Below are positions 18,630 to 27,033 of a stretch of 64,000 nucleotides of DNA, piece by piece. The stretch lies in NCBI GenBank assembly GCA_017439185.1, contig JAFRTM010000020.1, forward strand, positions 17,140-81,139, given 5' to 3'. Source of the stretch: Bacteroidales bacterium (GTDB taxonomy: Bacteria > Bacteroidota > Bacteroidia > Bacteroidales > P3). Position 1 is the first letter of the stretch. Each line of letters begins with the position of its first letter. Below the pieces are notes generated by a model. The model was not told where the DNA came from, did no database searches, and saw only the letters and a program-made list of their open reading frames with translations. The translations under genes were made by a program, and so were the position numbers.

Positions 18630-19088
18630 TTAAGGGTGTATGAAATGGCGCATTTGTTGTTGTAATTGCCTTTGGCGCCGCTCCAATTCGATGTTGCGAT
18701 GGAGTTCCTCAAGTTGTTCAGGAGTGAGAATTGCATCCATCTTCATCTTTATACGATACTTTTCTTGGTCAATTTTTGCATAGAGAGCCGACCTCTGACA
18801 ATAAAGAGGGAAGAGATCGTCACTGCGGTCTCCCGCCATACGATAGTAGATCATAATACTCTCGTGCAACTCCTTCATTTCTCGACGGTAGCCTTCTATG
18901 GTGGTGCGACCTTCGGCTGCAATCTTCTTAAGTTCTGCCTTCTGTTTGTCACTGAGATTGGTTACGAAACGGGAAATATCAGGAGGAGAATAGGGACGTT
19001 CATAATTCTCGGGTTCCTGCGCCATTCCCAAAGGCATAACAACCAATAGTAATACTACCAACGCTAAAATATTCCTTATGTTTTTCAT
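18630..19088 (-). CDS. Spy/CpxP-like periplasmic protein
   Basis: The ATG at 19088 (MKNIRNILALVVLLLVV) gives a 152-residue protein with a signal peptide ending near MAQ. The rest is almost entirely helical and charged, with LSDKQKAELKKIAAEG near residues 45-60 and an LTPEQLEELHRN stretch near 120-131, like the LTxxQ motif of Spy, CpxP and CnrX. Such proteins are periplasmic chaperones or stress sensors. It lies after the ECF sigma factor and anti-sigma-like genes, which supports a role in envelope stress sensing or output. Confidence 0.7.
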   Translation of the reverse strand: MKNIRNILALVVLLLVVMPLGMAQEPENYERPYSPPDISRFVTNLSDKQKAELKKIAAEGRTTIEGYRREMKELHESIMIYYRMAGDRSDDLFPLYCQRSALYAKIDQEKYRIKMKMDAILTPEQLEELHRNIELERRQRQLQQQMRHFIHP

Positions 19089-19138
19089 CAGACTACTCGG
19101 AATCAAGAATAATACAAAAGCCAATAATAATTCAGTTA

Positions 19139-19492
19139 CTATTCGTCCAAACCCAAGAGGATGTCAATATCGTCGGGATCGTAATAGACCACATCGGCAG
19201 GCGGATTGCTATAGACTGCACTAATAAATCCGCTGAGGCGAGAGTTGTCTGCGCCCTTGGCTTGAGAGGGGCTTCCGTTGCCTACCATCATAACGAGGAC
19301 TGCAACAGCGGCTGCTATCGAGCCTGTGGCTCCTATGGTCCAACCAATGCGGCGATGCGTACGCACGGCCTGACGATGCTTTTCCTCTGCTATTTCCACA
19401 CCTTCCATCACAGCGTCCACCACATCTATTGTGTGGGGGTAGCGGAGGTCTTTGATTTCTGTGAGCATTTGCTCTAATTCTGTATTTTTCAT
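19139..19492 (-). CDS. probable anti-sigma factor (single-span membrane protein)
   Basis: This 117-residue protein has a charged N-terminal half of about 48 residues, one membrane helix (about residues 49-70, beginning IGWTIGATGSIAAAVAV) and a short acidic periplasmic tail ending DDIDILLGLDE. Its ATG overlaps the sigma factor stop by four bases (ATGA), so the two are made together. The topology and coupling fit an anti-sigma factor, but no zinc-binding anti-sigma motif (HxxxCxxC) is present, so the call rests on context. Confidence 0.6.
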   Translation of the reverse strand: MKNTELEQMLTEIKDLRYPHTIDVVDAVMEGVEIAEEKHRQAVRTHRRIGWTIGATGSIAAAVAVLVMMVGNGSPSQAKGADNSRLSGFISAVYSNPPADVVYYDPDDIDILLGLDE

Positions 19493-20019
19493 TGTGTCAA
19501 CATTTTTCTTAAGTTATTCTTGGCTCTGAAGATCAGGCTTTCAACTTTCGAAAGGCTCCAATTCATCTCGGCTGCTATATCGTTATATGACTTGTCTTCG
19601 AACGCGAAGAGCACCAAGGCCGTCCGTTGTTCCTCATTCAGGTGGAGGAGTGCAGCCTGTAACTGCTGCATCTTCTCGTTATGGATGATGGCTTCTTCGG
19701 CATTGCGGTCTTCGCTTCTGACATCGAACTGTACTTCGTCGTCTTCAGGCACTATCCTCTTTTGCCTCGCCAACATCTTTGACACCACGTTTACGGTTAT
19801 CCTGTATATGAATGTACTCAGCTTTGATTGGTTGCGAAAACGCGGTAGCGCTGTGTACAATTCGACGAACACCTGCTGTGTGACCTCATCCACCTCCAAT
19901 TTGTTGCCGCAGAGCTTGTAGCACAGGTTTGCGACATTTGCTTGATGCTCCTTCACAATTTCGGCAAAGCGTTCGCGGTTACCGTTCAGTATGTCCTGTA
20001 TGAGTTCCTGTTCGCTCAC
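19489..20019 (-). CDS. ECF-type RNA polymerase sigma factor
   Basis: This 176-residue protein has sigma region 2 (residues about 20-85, with EVDEVTQQVFVELYTALPRF) and region 4 (about 120-170, with YNDIAAEMNWSLSKVESLIF). The start is a GTG at 20019; an ATG seven bases upstream is out of frame. It would direct RNA polymerase to a small regulon and is probably held by the membrane protein encoded next. No promoter of the usual TAnnTTTG type is seen just upstream. Confidence 0.88.
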   Translation of the reverse strand: MSEQELIQDILNGNRERFAEIVKEHQANVANLCYKLCGNKLEVDEVTQQVFVELYTALPRFRNQSKLSTFIYRITVNVVSKMLARQKRIVPEDDEVQFDVRSEDRNAEEAIIHNEKMQQLQAALLHLNEEQRTALVLFAFEDKSYNDIAAEMNWSLSKVESLIFRAKNNLRKMLTQ

Positions 20020-20078
20020 TTGTCATTATATTTGTACGCTAAACTTGCGTTTTATTGCACATTTTATAAAATATTTTT

Positions 20079-21386
20079 TTATTTAGCACGGAAAAAGATG
20101 TTCAGAGGCACGCCGTGGAAGTCCCACATTTCACGCATCCTATTCTCTACGAAGCGTTTATAGGGATCACGGACATATTGTGGAAGGTTGCAGAAAAAGA
20201 CGAACTGCGGATATGCTGTGGGCAATTGCGTAATATATTTTATTTTCACCCACTTGCCCTTGACCGAAGGAGGCGGATTTTGCTCTTTCACTATGGGCAG
20301 AAGCATCTCGTTGAGCTCTGCGGTAGGGATACGGCGACTGCGGGCTTCGCGCACGGCTTTTGCTGTCTCGAGCACTTTATATATCCGCTGTTTGTTAATT
20401 ACAGATGTGAAAACAATAGGCACATCGTCAAAGGGGGCAATGCGGCTCTTGAGCAGTTCTTCGAACTGTTTGTGGGTGTGGGTGTCCTTTTCCACAAGGT
20501 CCCACTTGTTGACCACTAAAACAACACCTTTATTGTTGCGCTGTATAAGAGAGAAAATGTTAAGGTCTTGCTGTTCGAGGCCTTGTGAGGCGTCGAGCAT
20601 AAGGATACAGACATCGCTGTTTTCTATTGCCCTTATGCTGCGCATCACGGAGTAGAACTCGAGATTTTCCTCAACCTTGCTTTTCTTACGCAGACCTGCC
20701 GTATCTACAAAGTTAAAGTCGAAGCCGAACAGGTTGTAGTGGGTAAATATGCTGTCGCGGGTAGTTCCTGCGATAGGAGTTACGATATTGCGTTCCTGCC
20801 CCGTTATAGCGTTAATAAAGGAACTCTTCCCTACGTTAGGACGTCCGACCACGGCAATACGGGGAAGGTCGTCTGTCGGTTCGGTTGTGCCTTCGTCGAA
20901 ATCGGCCACAACTGCGTCAAGGAGGTCGCCCGTCCCACTACCGCTAATACCTGCGATAGGGTAAATCTCGCCCAATCCTAAGGAGTAGAACTCAGACACA
21001 TTGTTTACCACATTGCTGTCATCTACCTTATTGGCCACGAGCAGCACTTTTTTCTTGCACTTGCGCAGCATTGCAGCCACATCCTCGTCCATAGGAGTCA
21101 GTCCCTCACGCACATCGACGAGGAAGAGTATTACATCGGCTTCTTCGACGGCGAGTGCCACTTGACGACGTATTTCCTGCTCAAAAGTGTCGTCGCCCCC
21201 CATCACATAACCGCCCGTATCGATTACCGAGAACTGCTTGCCGTTCCAATCGCTGTGTCCATACTGACGGTCACGAGTTACGCCGCTTGTGCTGTCCACT
21301 ATGGCCTGACGGCTTGCGGTAAGACGGTTAAAGAGAGTGCTCTTCCCCACATTAGGACGTCCGACTATTGCTACTATGTTGCTCAT
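20079..21386 (-). CDS. der: ribosome biogenesis GTPase Der (EngA)
   Basis: The 435-residue protein has two tandem GTPase domains, each with the P-loop GRPNVGKS (first near residues 8-15, second near 181-188), followed by a KH-like C-terminal domain. Der helps assemble the 50S ribosomal subunit. Length and motif order match the family closely. It stands 60 bases upstream of the sigma factor gene; whether they share a transcript cannot be told. Confidence 0.96.
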   Translation of the reverse strand: MSNIVAIVGRPNVGKSTLFNRLTASRQAIVDSTSGVTRDRQYGHSDWNGKQFSVIDTGGYVMGGDDTFEQEIRRQVALAVEEADVILFLVDVREGLTPMDEDVAAMLRKCKKKVLLVANKVDDSNVVNNVSEFYSLGLGEIYPIAGISGSGTGDLLDAVVADFDEGTTEPTDDLPRIAVVGRPNVGKSSFINAITGQERNIVTPIAGTTRDSIFTHYNLFGFDFNFVDTAGLRKKSKVEENLEFYSVMRSIRAIENSDVCILMLDASQGLEQQDLNIFSLIQRNNKGVVLVVNKWDLVEKDTHTHKQFEELLKSRIAPFDDVPIVFTSVINKQRIYKVLETAKAVREARSRRIPTAELNEMLLPIVKEQNPPPSVKGKWVKIKYITQLPTAYPQFVFFCNLPQYVRDPYKRFVENRMREMWDFHGVPLNIFFRAK

Positions 21387-21428
21387 TTTGTATTGATTAA
21401 TGCCTGAGTTATTAAATATGGGTTGTTT

Positions 21429-22574
21429 CTACCACGTAGCGCCCTTTTTTACCAACCACTGCTGAGCCTTCTTGTTGCCGAGTTTGGCGGCCTTCTTGTA
21501 TGAGTTGAGTTCCCGTTGGGCATTGCCTTGCCGTTGGTAGAGTTCCGCCATCAGACAGTACGTTTCGTGGTCCTTTGCGTTGATCAGGACTGCTTTCTGA
21601 TAGGCGTGAAGAGCTTTGGGGTAGTCGCCTTTGTCGGAATATGTCTTGCCCATGCCCTTAAAGCCATTAGGGTCGTCGGGGGCTATGCGAGTGGCTTTTT
21701 TGTGGTAGGCGATGGCTCGGTCGTAGTCGGCCTTGCTGTTGTATATCTCGCCCAAGCGGTTGTATGCCTTGACATAGAGCGAGTCCATGTCTATAATTGT
21801 CTCATAGCACGAAATGGCCTTTTGTTTTTCGCCCTTCAACATATACGCCCAACCCATACAATAATATAGTTTTACGCTCTTGGGTTCCTTTTGCAGTCCT
21901 TTGCGGAGTTGGATGAGGGCGCTTTCATAGTTGTTGCGGAGGCAGAACATGGTGCCAAGGTTGGCGTAAGAGTCGATATTGTCGGGATTTTGAGCAAGGG
22001 CTTTTTTGAAGTAGGAGATCGCATCGGCATCGTTGCCACGGTTATAGGCGATGATGCCTGCCACGTTGTAAGGACGGTCATCCTTGGGGTCGGTTTCTTG
22101 AGCCCTTTTAGCCCAAGTGAGAGCGTTGGTGTGGCTTCCCCGCGAGTTAAAGACCAAGGCCATAGAGGCCATGGCGCTTGCTGATTTGGGGTTGAGCTCT
22201 ATGGCTTTTTGTGCTGCCTGTTCGGCGCCGTCGAAGTCTTCGAGTTCTGTGAGGCAGTAGGCGAGATGTTCATAGGCTACGGCGGAGTTTGCGTCGAGAG
22301 AGACGGCCTGACGGAAGAGGTCTACGGCTCGACGGTACATCTCTTTCTTCTCTACGAGTTTGGCGAGTGCGATGTATGCGTCGGCTCCTGCGGAGGGAAG
22401 CGCAACGGCGTTCTCGTAGTAGCCTTGTGCGAGGTCGGGGAGTTTTAGTTGCTCGGCATTGCGACCTTTAGCCATAAGACTTGTATAGAGAGTGTCGGGC
22501 TCGTCCTGTGCATAGGCAATCACGCTTGACAACAAGGAGAGGAATAGTGCCGATATGTATAATGTTTGTTTCAT
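21429..22574 (-). CDS. secreted TPR-repeat protein
   Basis: This 381-residue protein has a signal peptide (about 1-22, ending YAQ) and then about ten tetratricopeptide repeats, for example YNRLGEIYNSKADYDRAIAY. TPR proteins act as protein-binding scaffolds; the partner here is unknown. It may help envelope assembly. The gene has its own promoter element upstream, inside an 11-base repeat array. Confidence 0.82.
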   Translation of the reverse strand: MKQTLYISALFLSLLSSVIAYAQDEPDTLYTSLMAKGRNAEQLKLPDLAQGYYENAVALPSAGADAYIALAKLVEKKEMYRRAVDLFRQAVSLDANSAVAYEHLAYCLTELEDFDGAEQAAQKAIELNPKSASAMASMALVFNSRGSHTNALTWAKRAQETDPKDDRPYNVAGIIAYNRGNDADAISYFKKALAQNPDNIDSYANLGTMFCLRNNYESALIQLRKGLQKEPKSVKLYYCMGWAYMLKGEKQKAISCYETIIDMDSLYVKAYNRLGEIYNSKADYDRAIAYHKKATRIAPDDPNGFKGMGKTYSDKGDYPKALHAYQKAVLINAKDHETYCLMAELYQRQGNAQRELNSYKKAAKLGNKKAQQWLVKKGATW

Positions 22575-22621
22575 TGTGTGACTTGATACGGGATTTGAGC
22601 GAGGGTGTCGTTCCTATATAT

Positions 22622-22629
22622 CAAAGATA
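22622..22629 (-). promoter_or_regulatory. -7 element upstream of the TPR gene
   Basis: Read leftwards this is TATCTTTG, 48 bases before the start at 22574. It sits at the edge of the 11-base array, so the array would lie just upstream of the start of transcription. Confidence 0.5.
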
Positions 22630-22722
22630 TGGTTGAGACGTGTTTGCTATATGTTTTCTTAATTGCAGGTTAATATCAACTTAATATCAAGTTCGTGTTT
22701 CGTTCGTGTTTTGTTTATGTCG
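22624..22722. repeat. degenerate 11-base tandem array, nine units
   Basis: Units in register include gagacgtgttt, gctatatgttt, ggttaatatca, acttaatatca, agttcgtgttt and cgttcgtgttt. The array fills the gap between the S41 protease stop and the TPR gene promoter. Confidence 0.7.
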
Positions 22723-22731
22723 GGAACGGTT

Positions 22732-24321
22732 CTATTTTGAGAACTCTTCGAGGGCAGCTTTGTAAGTGTTGTCAACGTGGCGCATCACACGGTAGTAGTA
22801 TTCCGAGCCATAGAGGAACTTGGCCACTTGGGCCTTGAGAATTTCGTGCTGATAGGCAGCGGTGTGGGCAACGCGTTCGGGTTCGGATGCTTCTTTTTCG
22901 AGGTCACGCTCTATCTCTTTGGACTTGGCGTATGCTTCCATTTCCGCATCGAGGTTATAGGAATCGTAGCGAGCGAGGAAATCTTCGAAGGTTATGTTGG
23001 AGAACTCGTGTCTATGCTTGTTGGCCCAAATGAGCGGAAAGTCGGAGATGACACCCTTTTTGCGGAGTTGGAGGTAGTAGTCGGTGAGATGGGTGGTGTC
23101 CATAGGCACGAATCGGTCGGGGACGATTCCGCCACCGCCATAGACGGCACGACCTTTGTCGGTATGATAGACAAGGGTAGAGTCGATGTGGATAGAGTCG
23201 GCAGAGACGAGTTCGCCATGGCTGTAGCGTTGCGATATGTCGTTGCGATAGGCGTCGGAACCCTTGTCGTAAGGTTTTTGGATGCAACGTCCCGAAGGTG
23301 TATAGTAGCGTGCGGTGGTCAGGCGAATCTGAGAACCGTCTTTAAGGTTGAACACTTTCTGAACCAATCCTTTTCCGAAGGAGCGACGACCGACTATGGT
23401 GCCTCGGTCGTGGTCCTGTATGCACCCCGAAAGGATTTCGCTTGCCGAGGCGGAGTTCTCGTCAATCATCACCACGAGTTTGCCCGAACGGAAGGAGCCG
23501 CGACCGTTGGTCTTGAAGTTCTGCCGTTTCTGAGCACGTCCTTCGGTGTAAACTATCAGATTGTTTGCGGGAAGGAATTCGTTGGCGAGAGAGGTGGCGA
23601 TGTCGAGGTAGCCGCCCGTATTGCCACGCAAGTCGAGGAGCAGAGCCTTCATTCCCTGACGACGGAGGACATCGATTGCCTGATGGACTTCGCTCGCACT
23701 TGTACGGGCAAAGCGAGAGAGGGAGATATATCCTATGGTGTCGTTGACCATGAAGTAGTTTTCAACCGAGCGGATGGGGACACGGTCACGGACGACGGCG
23801 AAGGTCTCCGTAGTGCCGTTGAGGTGCAAAACTGTGATATTGACAGTTGAGCCTTTCTCACCCCTAAGGTGGTTGGACACGAAGGTGTTGTTCACCGAAT
23901 CGCCCACAGCGGGCTTGCCATCAATGGCGGTAATCTTGTCGCCTTTCGAAAGACCCGTCTTCTCGGAAGGGCCTCCCTTGATGATATCCACGATGACGAT
24001 AGTGTCGCTTAGGATTTGGAAGGATATTCCGACACCTTCGAAATTGCCTTGGAGGTTCTCGTTGGCACGCTGAACGTCACGTGCTGCGATATAGAGGCTA
24101 TGAGGGTCGAGTTTGTTGAGCATAGCCTTGATTGCCTCTTCGCTGATAGAGTTGAGGTCGGGCGATTCGACATACCTCTCCCCTATCAGTTGCCACACCT
24201 CGTGGAAACGGTTAATCGCCACCGTGGTGTCAGCCTTACGGCTACGTTTGTGTTTCTGAGCATCGGCAGGAGTTGCGGCGAAGAGCAACGCAACAAGCAC
24301 TAACAAGGGAAAGTATTTCAT
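22732..24321 (-). CDS. S41 family C-terminal processing protease
   Basis: The 529-residue protein has a signal peptide (about 1-21), an N-terminal helical part, a PDZ domain (about 92-175, with FEGVGISFQI) and the S41 protease core. The catalytic Ser is expected at 292 in DENSASASEIL and the Lys at 317 in GRRSFGKGLVQ. Such proteases trim periplasmic or outer membrane proteins and often act in envelope quality control. The C-terminal 150 residues are helical and specific to this group. The serine/lysine pair is intact, so it should be active. Confidence 0.93.
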   Translation of the reverse strand: MKYFPLLVLVALLFAATPADAQKHKRSRKADTTVAINRFHEVWQLIGERYVESPDLNSISEEAIKAMLNKLDPHSLYIAARDVQRANENLQGNFEGVGISFQILSDTIVIVDIIKGGPSEKTGLSKGDKITAIDGKPAVGDSVNNTFVSNHLRGEKGSTVNITVLHLNGTTETFAVVRDRVPIRSVENYFMVNDTIGYISLSRFARTSASEVHQAIDVLRRQGMKALLLDLRGNTGGYLDIATSLANEFLPANNLIVYTEGRAQKRQNFKTNGRGSFRSGKLVVMIDENSASASEILSGCIQDHDRGTIVGRRSFGKGLVQKVFNLKDGSQIRLTTARYYTPSGRCIQKPYDKGSDAYRNDISQRYSHGELVSADSIHIDSTLVYHTDKGRAVYGGGGIVPDRFVPMDTTHLTDYYLQLRKKGVISDFPLIWANKHRHEFSNITFEDFLARYDSYNLDAEMEAYAKSKEIERDLEKEASEPERVAHTAAYQHEILKAQVAKFLYGSEYYYRVMRHVDNTYKAALEEFSK

Positions 24322-24372
24322 AGACTATATGTTTTTTCGGTGTAACGTACTGCGTTGATGAAGATTTGTGAC

Positions 24373-25452
24373 TTACTTGTCCTCGGCGGCGGCAAGGATG
24401 GCAGCCAACTGTTCCTCGGGAGTGTTGAACCCTGCGTCGAACATTTCTACGCTGCGCTTCAGGTCTTCGGTGAGCGGGTGGTTGGGGTAGTCGGCGATCA
24501 ACTGCTGATAGGTAGTCTTTGCGTCGTCGTAGCGTCCCATCTGCTCCAAAGTCTGCCCTTTCTGAATAAGGCAGTCGGACAATTGCTCGAAGCCGCTGTA
24601 TTCGAGAGCTCGGTCGAAGAAGGAGAGGCTGCGCTCGTATTCGCCCACTATTTTTGCCACACATCCTGCCTTGTAGAGGTAGTTGGGAGCCAACGAGTCT
24701 TCACCCCATTGGTCGGCAAACGACTCATAATAGCCGATGAGACTGTCGGCGACTTGTTTGTCGTTGATGTAGTCGAGACCCATCGGGTCGTGCTGACCTT
24801 CGAAAGCCTCAATGACGGCAACCTGTTTGTCGCGTTTCTGCTGCTGCGAGGTGCAGGCTGCCAAAGTTATAAGAGTACCTGCCAAAAGGAGAACCATCGG
24901 CAGTTTCATCCTGTAGAGAGTCTTCACTTTTCCGTTCATAACGTTGTTTATCTTGCGTTTAATCATCGTTTTGCGTAATGGGCTAAGCCTGTCGGTAAAC
25001 ACTTTGCCCTCGAGGTGGTCAATCTCGTGCTGAGCTATACGTGCAGTCATACCGTGGAGTTCTTCGGTGCGGAGGTTGAAGTCGGCGTCGTAATATTTGA
25101 CTATGATACCTTCGTTTCTCAGGACGTCCTCGTGGATGTCGGGAATAGAGAGACAACCTTCGTTGAAGTACTCCTTGTCGCCGACAAACTCCAATATCTC
25201 GGGGTTGATCATCACAAGTTCTATTGCTTGGTCGGCATATTTCTTAGTTTCTTCGTCATAGGGATGGTAACCGATGGTGAGAAGGCGAATGGAGAGTCCG
25301 ATCTGAGGAGCTGCGAGACCTACGCCGTCGGCTTCATACATCGTCTCAAACATGTCGCCAATCAGTTTCTTGAGGTCGGGATATTCAGCGGTAATCGGTT
25401 CCGCCACTTTGCGCAACACAGGGTTTCCGAGAGGTATTATTGGATATATCAT
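24373..25452 (-). CDS. def: peptide deformylase fused in frame to a TPR lipoprotein
   Basis: Residues 1-180 are a complete peptide deformylase, which removes the formyl group from new proteins: GVGLAAPQIG (43-52), EGCLS (98-102, metal ligand Cys100) and QHEIDH (141-146, metal ligands His142 and His146). With no stop codon, the frame continues into a second protein that looks like a normal lipoprotein: MKLPMVLLLAGTLITLAAC with the lipobox Cys at 200, then TPR repeats to residue 359. Two in-frame ATGs (24939 and 24909) could start the second part on its own. It may be a real fusion, two overlapping products or a lost stop codon. The protein is about twice the normal deformylase length. Confidence 0.85.
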   Translation of the reverse strand: MIYPIIPLGNPVLRKVAEPITAEYPDLKKLIGDMFETMYEADGVGLAAPQIGLSIRLLTIGYHPYDEETKKYADQAIELVMINPEILEFVGDKEYFNEGCLSIPDIHEDVLRNEGIIVKYYDADFNLRTEELHGMTARIAQHEIDHLEGKVFTDRLSPLRKTMIKRKINNVMNGKVKTLYRMKLPMVLLLAGTLITLAACTSQQQKRDKQVAVIEAFEGQHDPMGLDYINDKQVADSLIGYYESFADQWGEDSLAPNYLYKAGCVAKIVGEYERSLSFFDRALEYSGFEQLSDCLIQKGQTLEQMGRYDDAKTTYQQLIADYPNHPLTEDLKRSVEMFDAGFNTPEEQLAAILAAAEDK

Positions 25453-25464
25453 CGTGTTAGAGTG

Positions 25465-25875
25465 TTATATTCTTTGCATATAGGATTGCAGGATGACGGT
25501 GGCAGCGACGGTGTCGATGAGAGCCTTGTCCTGCCGTTTCTTTTTCTTCAGCCCGCTGTCAATCATCGATTGGAAAGCGATTTTGGAGGTAAAGCGCTCG
25601 TCTTCACGCTCAATGGTTTTGTCGGGAAAGAGTTCTGTGAGTTTCTTCACGAACGGCTCGATGAGTTGAGCCGATTCGGATGGGGTATTGTCCATGTGCT
25701 TAGGCTCGCCTACAACTATCACATCCACCGCCTCGCGGGAGAAGTAGTCTTTGAGCCACTGCATGAGTTTAGGGGTTTCGACGGTGCAGAGACCCGTGGC
25801 AATGATACGCTCGGGGTCGCTTACAGCGATGCCTGTGCGTTTCTTTCCGTAGTCTATTGCCATGAGTCTGCCCAT
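25465..25875 (-). CDS. ruvX: Holliday junction resolvase-like protein YqgF/RuvX
   Basis: The 136-residue protein begins GRLMAIDYGKKRTGIAVSDP, the RNase H-like core of this family with Asp8, and has VVGEPKHMDNTPSE and the later DERFTS motif. It is thought to act in 16S rRNA 5' processing or as a resolvase. It lies 12 bases upstream of the deformylase gene, a common Bacteroidota neighbour pair, so they are probably cotranscribed. Confidence 0.93.
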   Translation of the reverse strand: MGRLMAIDYGKKRTGIAVSDPERIIATGLCTVETPKLMQWLKDYFSREAVDVIVVGEPKHMDNTPSESAQLIEPFVKKLTELFPDKTIEREDERFTSKIAFQSMIDSGLKKKKRQDKALIDTVAATVILQSYMQRI

Positions 25876-25915
25876 TGCGATATGTCGTTGCTGACTTTTT
25901 ACCCTAATTTGTAGA

Positions 25916-25941
25916 GAAAGCGGAACTTTTGTTCCGCTTTC
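25916..25941. terminator. hairpin between the tRNA and ruvX
   Basis: A perfect 11-base stem (gaaagcggaac with gttccgctttc) closes a four-base loop 8 bases after the tRNA 3' end. The T-run on the leftward strand is weak, so it may be an attenuator or processing barrier and not a full stop for transcription into ruvX. Confidence 0.6.
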
Positions 25942-25948
25942 CTACTTG

Positions 25949-26022
25949 TGGTCCCTCTTGGGCTCGAACCAAGGACCCACTGATTATGAGTCAGTTGCTC
26001 TAACCGACTGAGCTAAGGGACC
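25949..26022 (-). tRNA. tRNA with CAU anticodon (Ile2 or elongator Met)
   Basis: Read leftwards the 74-base sequence folds as a full cloverleaf: acceptor stem GGTCCCT with AGGGACC, D-loop AGCTCAGTCGGTTAGAGC, anticodon stem ACTGA/TCAGT around loop CTCATAA, and T-loop GGTTCGAGCC. The anticodon CAT is at 25986-25988. A CAU anticodon is used by initiator Met, elongator Met and lysidine-modified Ile2. The acceptor stem is closer to the E. coli Ile2 tRNA (GGCCCCT) than to elongator Met (GGCTACG). The CCA end is not encoded. Confidence 0.95.
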
Positions 26023-26048
26023 TAATTTCTCCCGTTTGAAATCGAGTG

Positions 26049-26056
26049 CAAAGATA
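26049..26056 (-). promoter_or_regulatory. -7 element upstream of the tRNA
   Basis: Read leftwards this is TATCTTTG followed by C, 27 bases before the tRNA 5' end. Confidence 0.6.
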
Positions 26057-26087
26057 CGAAGTTTTTTTTTATTGACAAACTTTTTTG

Positions 26088-26492
26088 TTATTTTTCTTCA
26101 ATTTTTTCTTTTTCCTTGCCTTCCCGCTTTACAAAAAGAGCCAAAGCGACGGTCTCATATACGAGATGAACCACATAGCAGACGCTGAATGCTATGAGAG
26201 CTATTTTGGCGTTGTGGGGGTCTTTGAGGTGGGTGAACATCCAAATGCCTATGACCATGAGGTGGAGGAAGAGTACGCCCATGGTGATGCCGAGGAAGTT
26301 TTTGATGAAATCCCTCGGCGACTTGCGCATGCTTGCCACTATCGCCCAATGCTCCAAGCCTGTAATCACGCCGAAATAGAGCGCTATTATGGGCATTATC
26401 ATCAGGAACTCGCCGCCGCACCACAGGAGGGCAAAACTTGCCAAGACAAGGACTGCGGTGAGTGCCAAAAGGGAAATATAGTATCTCTTCAT
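26088..26492 (-). CDS. four-helix membrane protein of unknown function
   Basis: This 134-residue protein has about four hydrophobic helices (near residues 5-24, 28-48, 65-87 and 95-117) and a very charged tail (KREGKEKEKIEEK). I do not recognise the family; the size and layout recall AtpI-type helpers, but no ATP synthase genes are nearby. It starts 13 bases after pyrI and probably shares its transcript. Confidence 0.6.
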   Translation of the reverse strand: MKRYYISLLALTAVLVLASFALLWCGGEFLMIMPIIALYFGVITGLEHWAIVASMRKSPRDFIKNFLGITMGVLFLHLMVIGIWMFTHLKDPHNAKIALIAFSVCYVVHLVYETVALALFVKREGKEKEKIEEK

Positions 26493-26505
26493 GGTTTACT
26501 GTTGG

Positions 26506-26967
26506 CTATTCGCAGAAACGTATTGTCTCTTTGGTGGTAAATTTCTCGCAGTAATGGCACTTGAGTTTGAGGTTCTCTTTGTCCACCACGTCGAACTTGG
26601 TAGGCACCACTTCGGCATTGGTAATGCACTTGGGGTTGGCGCAGCGTACGAAGTTTTCAATATGGTCGGGCATTTCGGCTTCGATTTTTTCCACCACTTC
26701 GTAGTTTTTAATGGTTATAATGGTTGCCATTGGTGCCACGAGGGATATTTTGGAGAGTTCTTCTCGGGTGAAGTATTTGTTTTTTACTTTTATGATACCT
26801 TTGCGGATGAACTTCTGACTACCGAGGTAGTTACCGATGAGGACTTCGTCTTCGTATTTTTCGAGTCCGAGGATGTGTGCCACTTGGTAGACTACGGTGG
26901 TAGGTATATGGTCTATTACCGTTCCGTTTTCGATACGGGGAACTACGAGTTCTTTCTTGCTGTCCAT
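26506..26967 (-). CDS. pyrI: aspartate carbamoyltransferase regulatory chain
   Basis: The 153-residue protein has the nucleotide-binding N-terminal domain and the C-terminal zinc domain with CANPKC (about 108-113) and CHYCEKF (about 138-144). It binds the catalytic chain PyrB and gives feedback control by nucleotides in pyrimidine synthesis. It follows pyrB after a 66-base gap filled with 7-base repeats. Length and motifs match the family. Confidence 0.95.
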   Translation of the reverse strand: MDSKKELVVPRIENGTVIDHIPTTVVYQVAHILGLEKYEDEVLIGNYLGSQKFIRKGIIKVKNKYFTREELSKISLVAPMATIITIKNYEVVEKIEAEMPDHIENFVRCANPKCITNAEVVPTKFDVVDKENLKLKCHYCEKFTTKETIRFCE

Positions 26968-26976
26968 GTTATTCTA

Positions 26977-27032
26977 ATTGAAAATTGAGAATTGAAAATT
27001 GAAAATTGTGACCTGTGAACCGTGAACTGAGG
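26977..27032. repeat. degenerate 7-base tandem array between pyrB and pyrI, eight units
   Basis: Units in register are attgaaa, attgaga, attgaaa, attgaaa, attgtga, cctgtga, accgtga and actgagg. They fill the gap between the pyrB stop and the pyrI start. Confidence 0.75.
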
Positions 27033-27033
27033 A

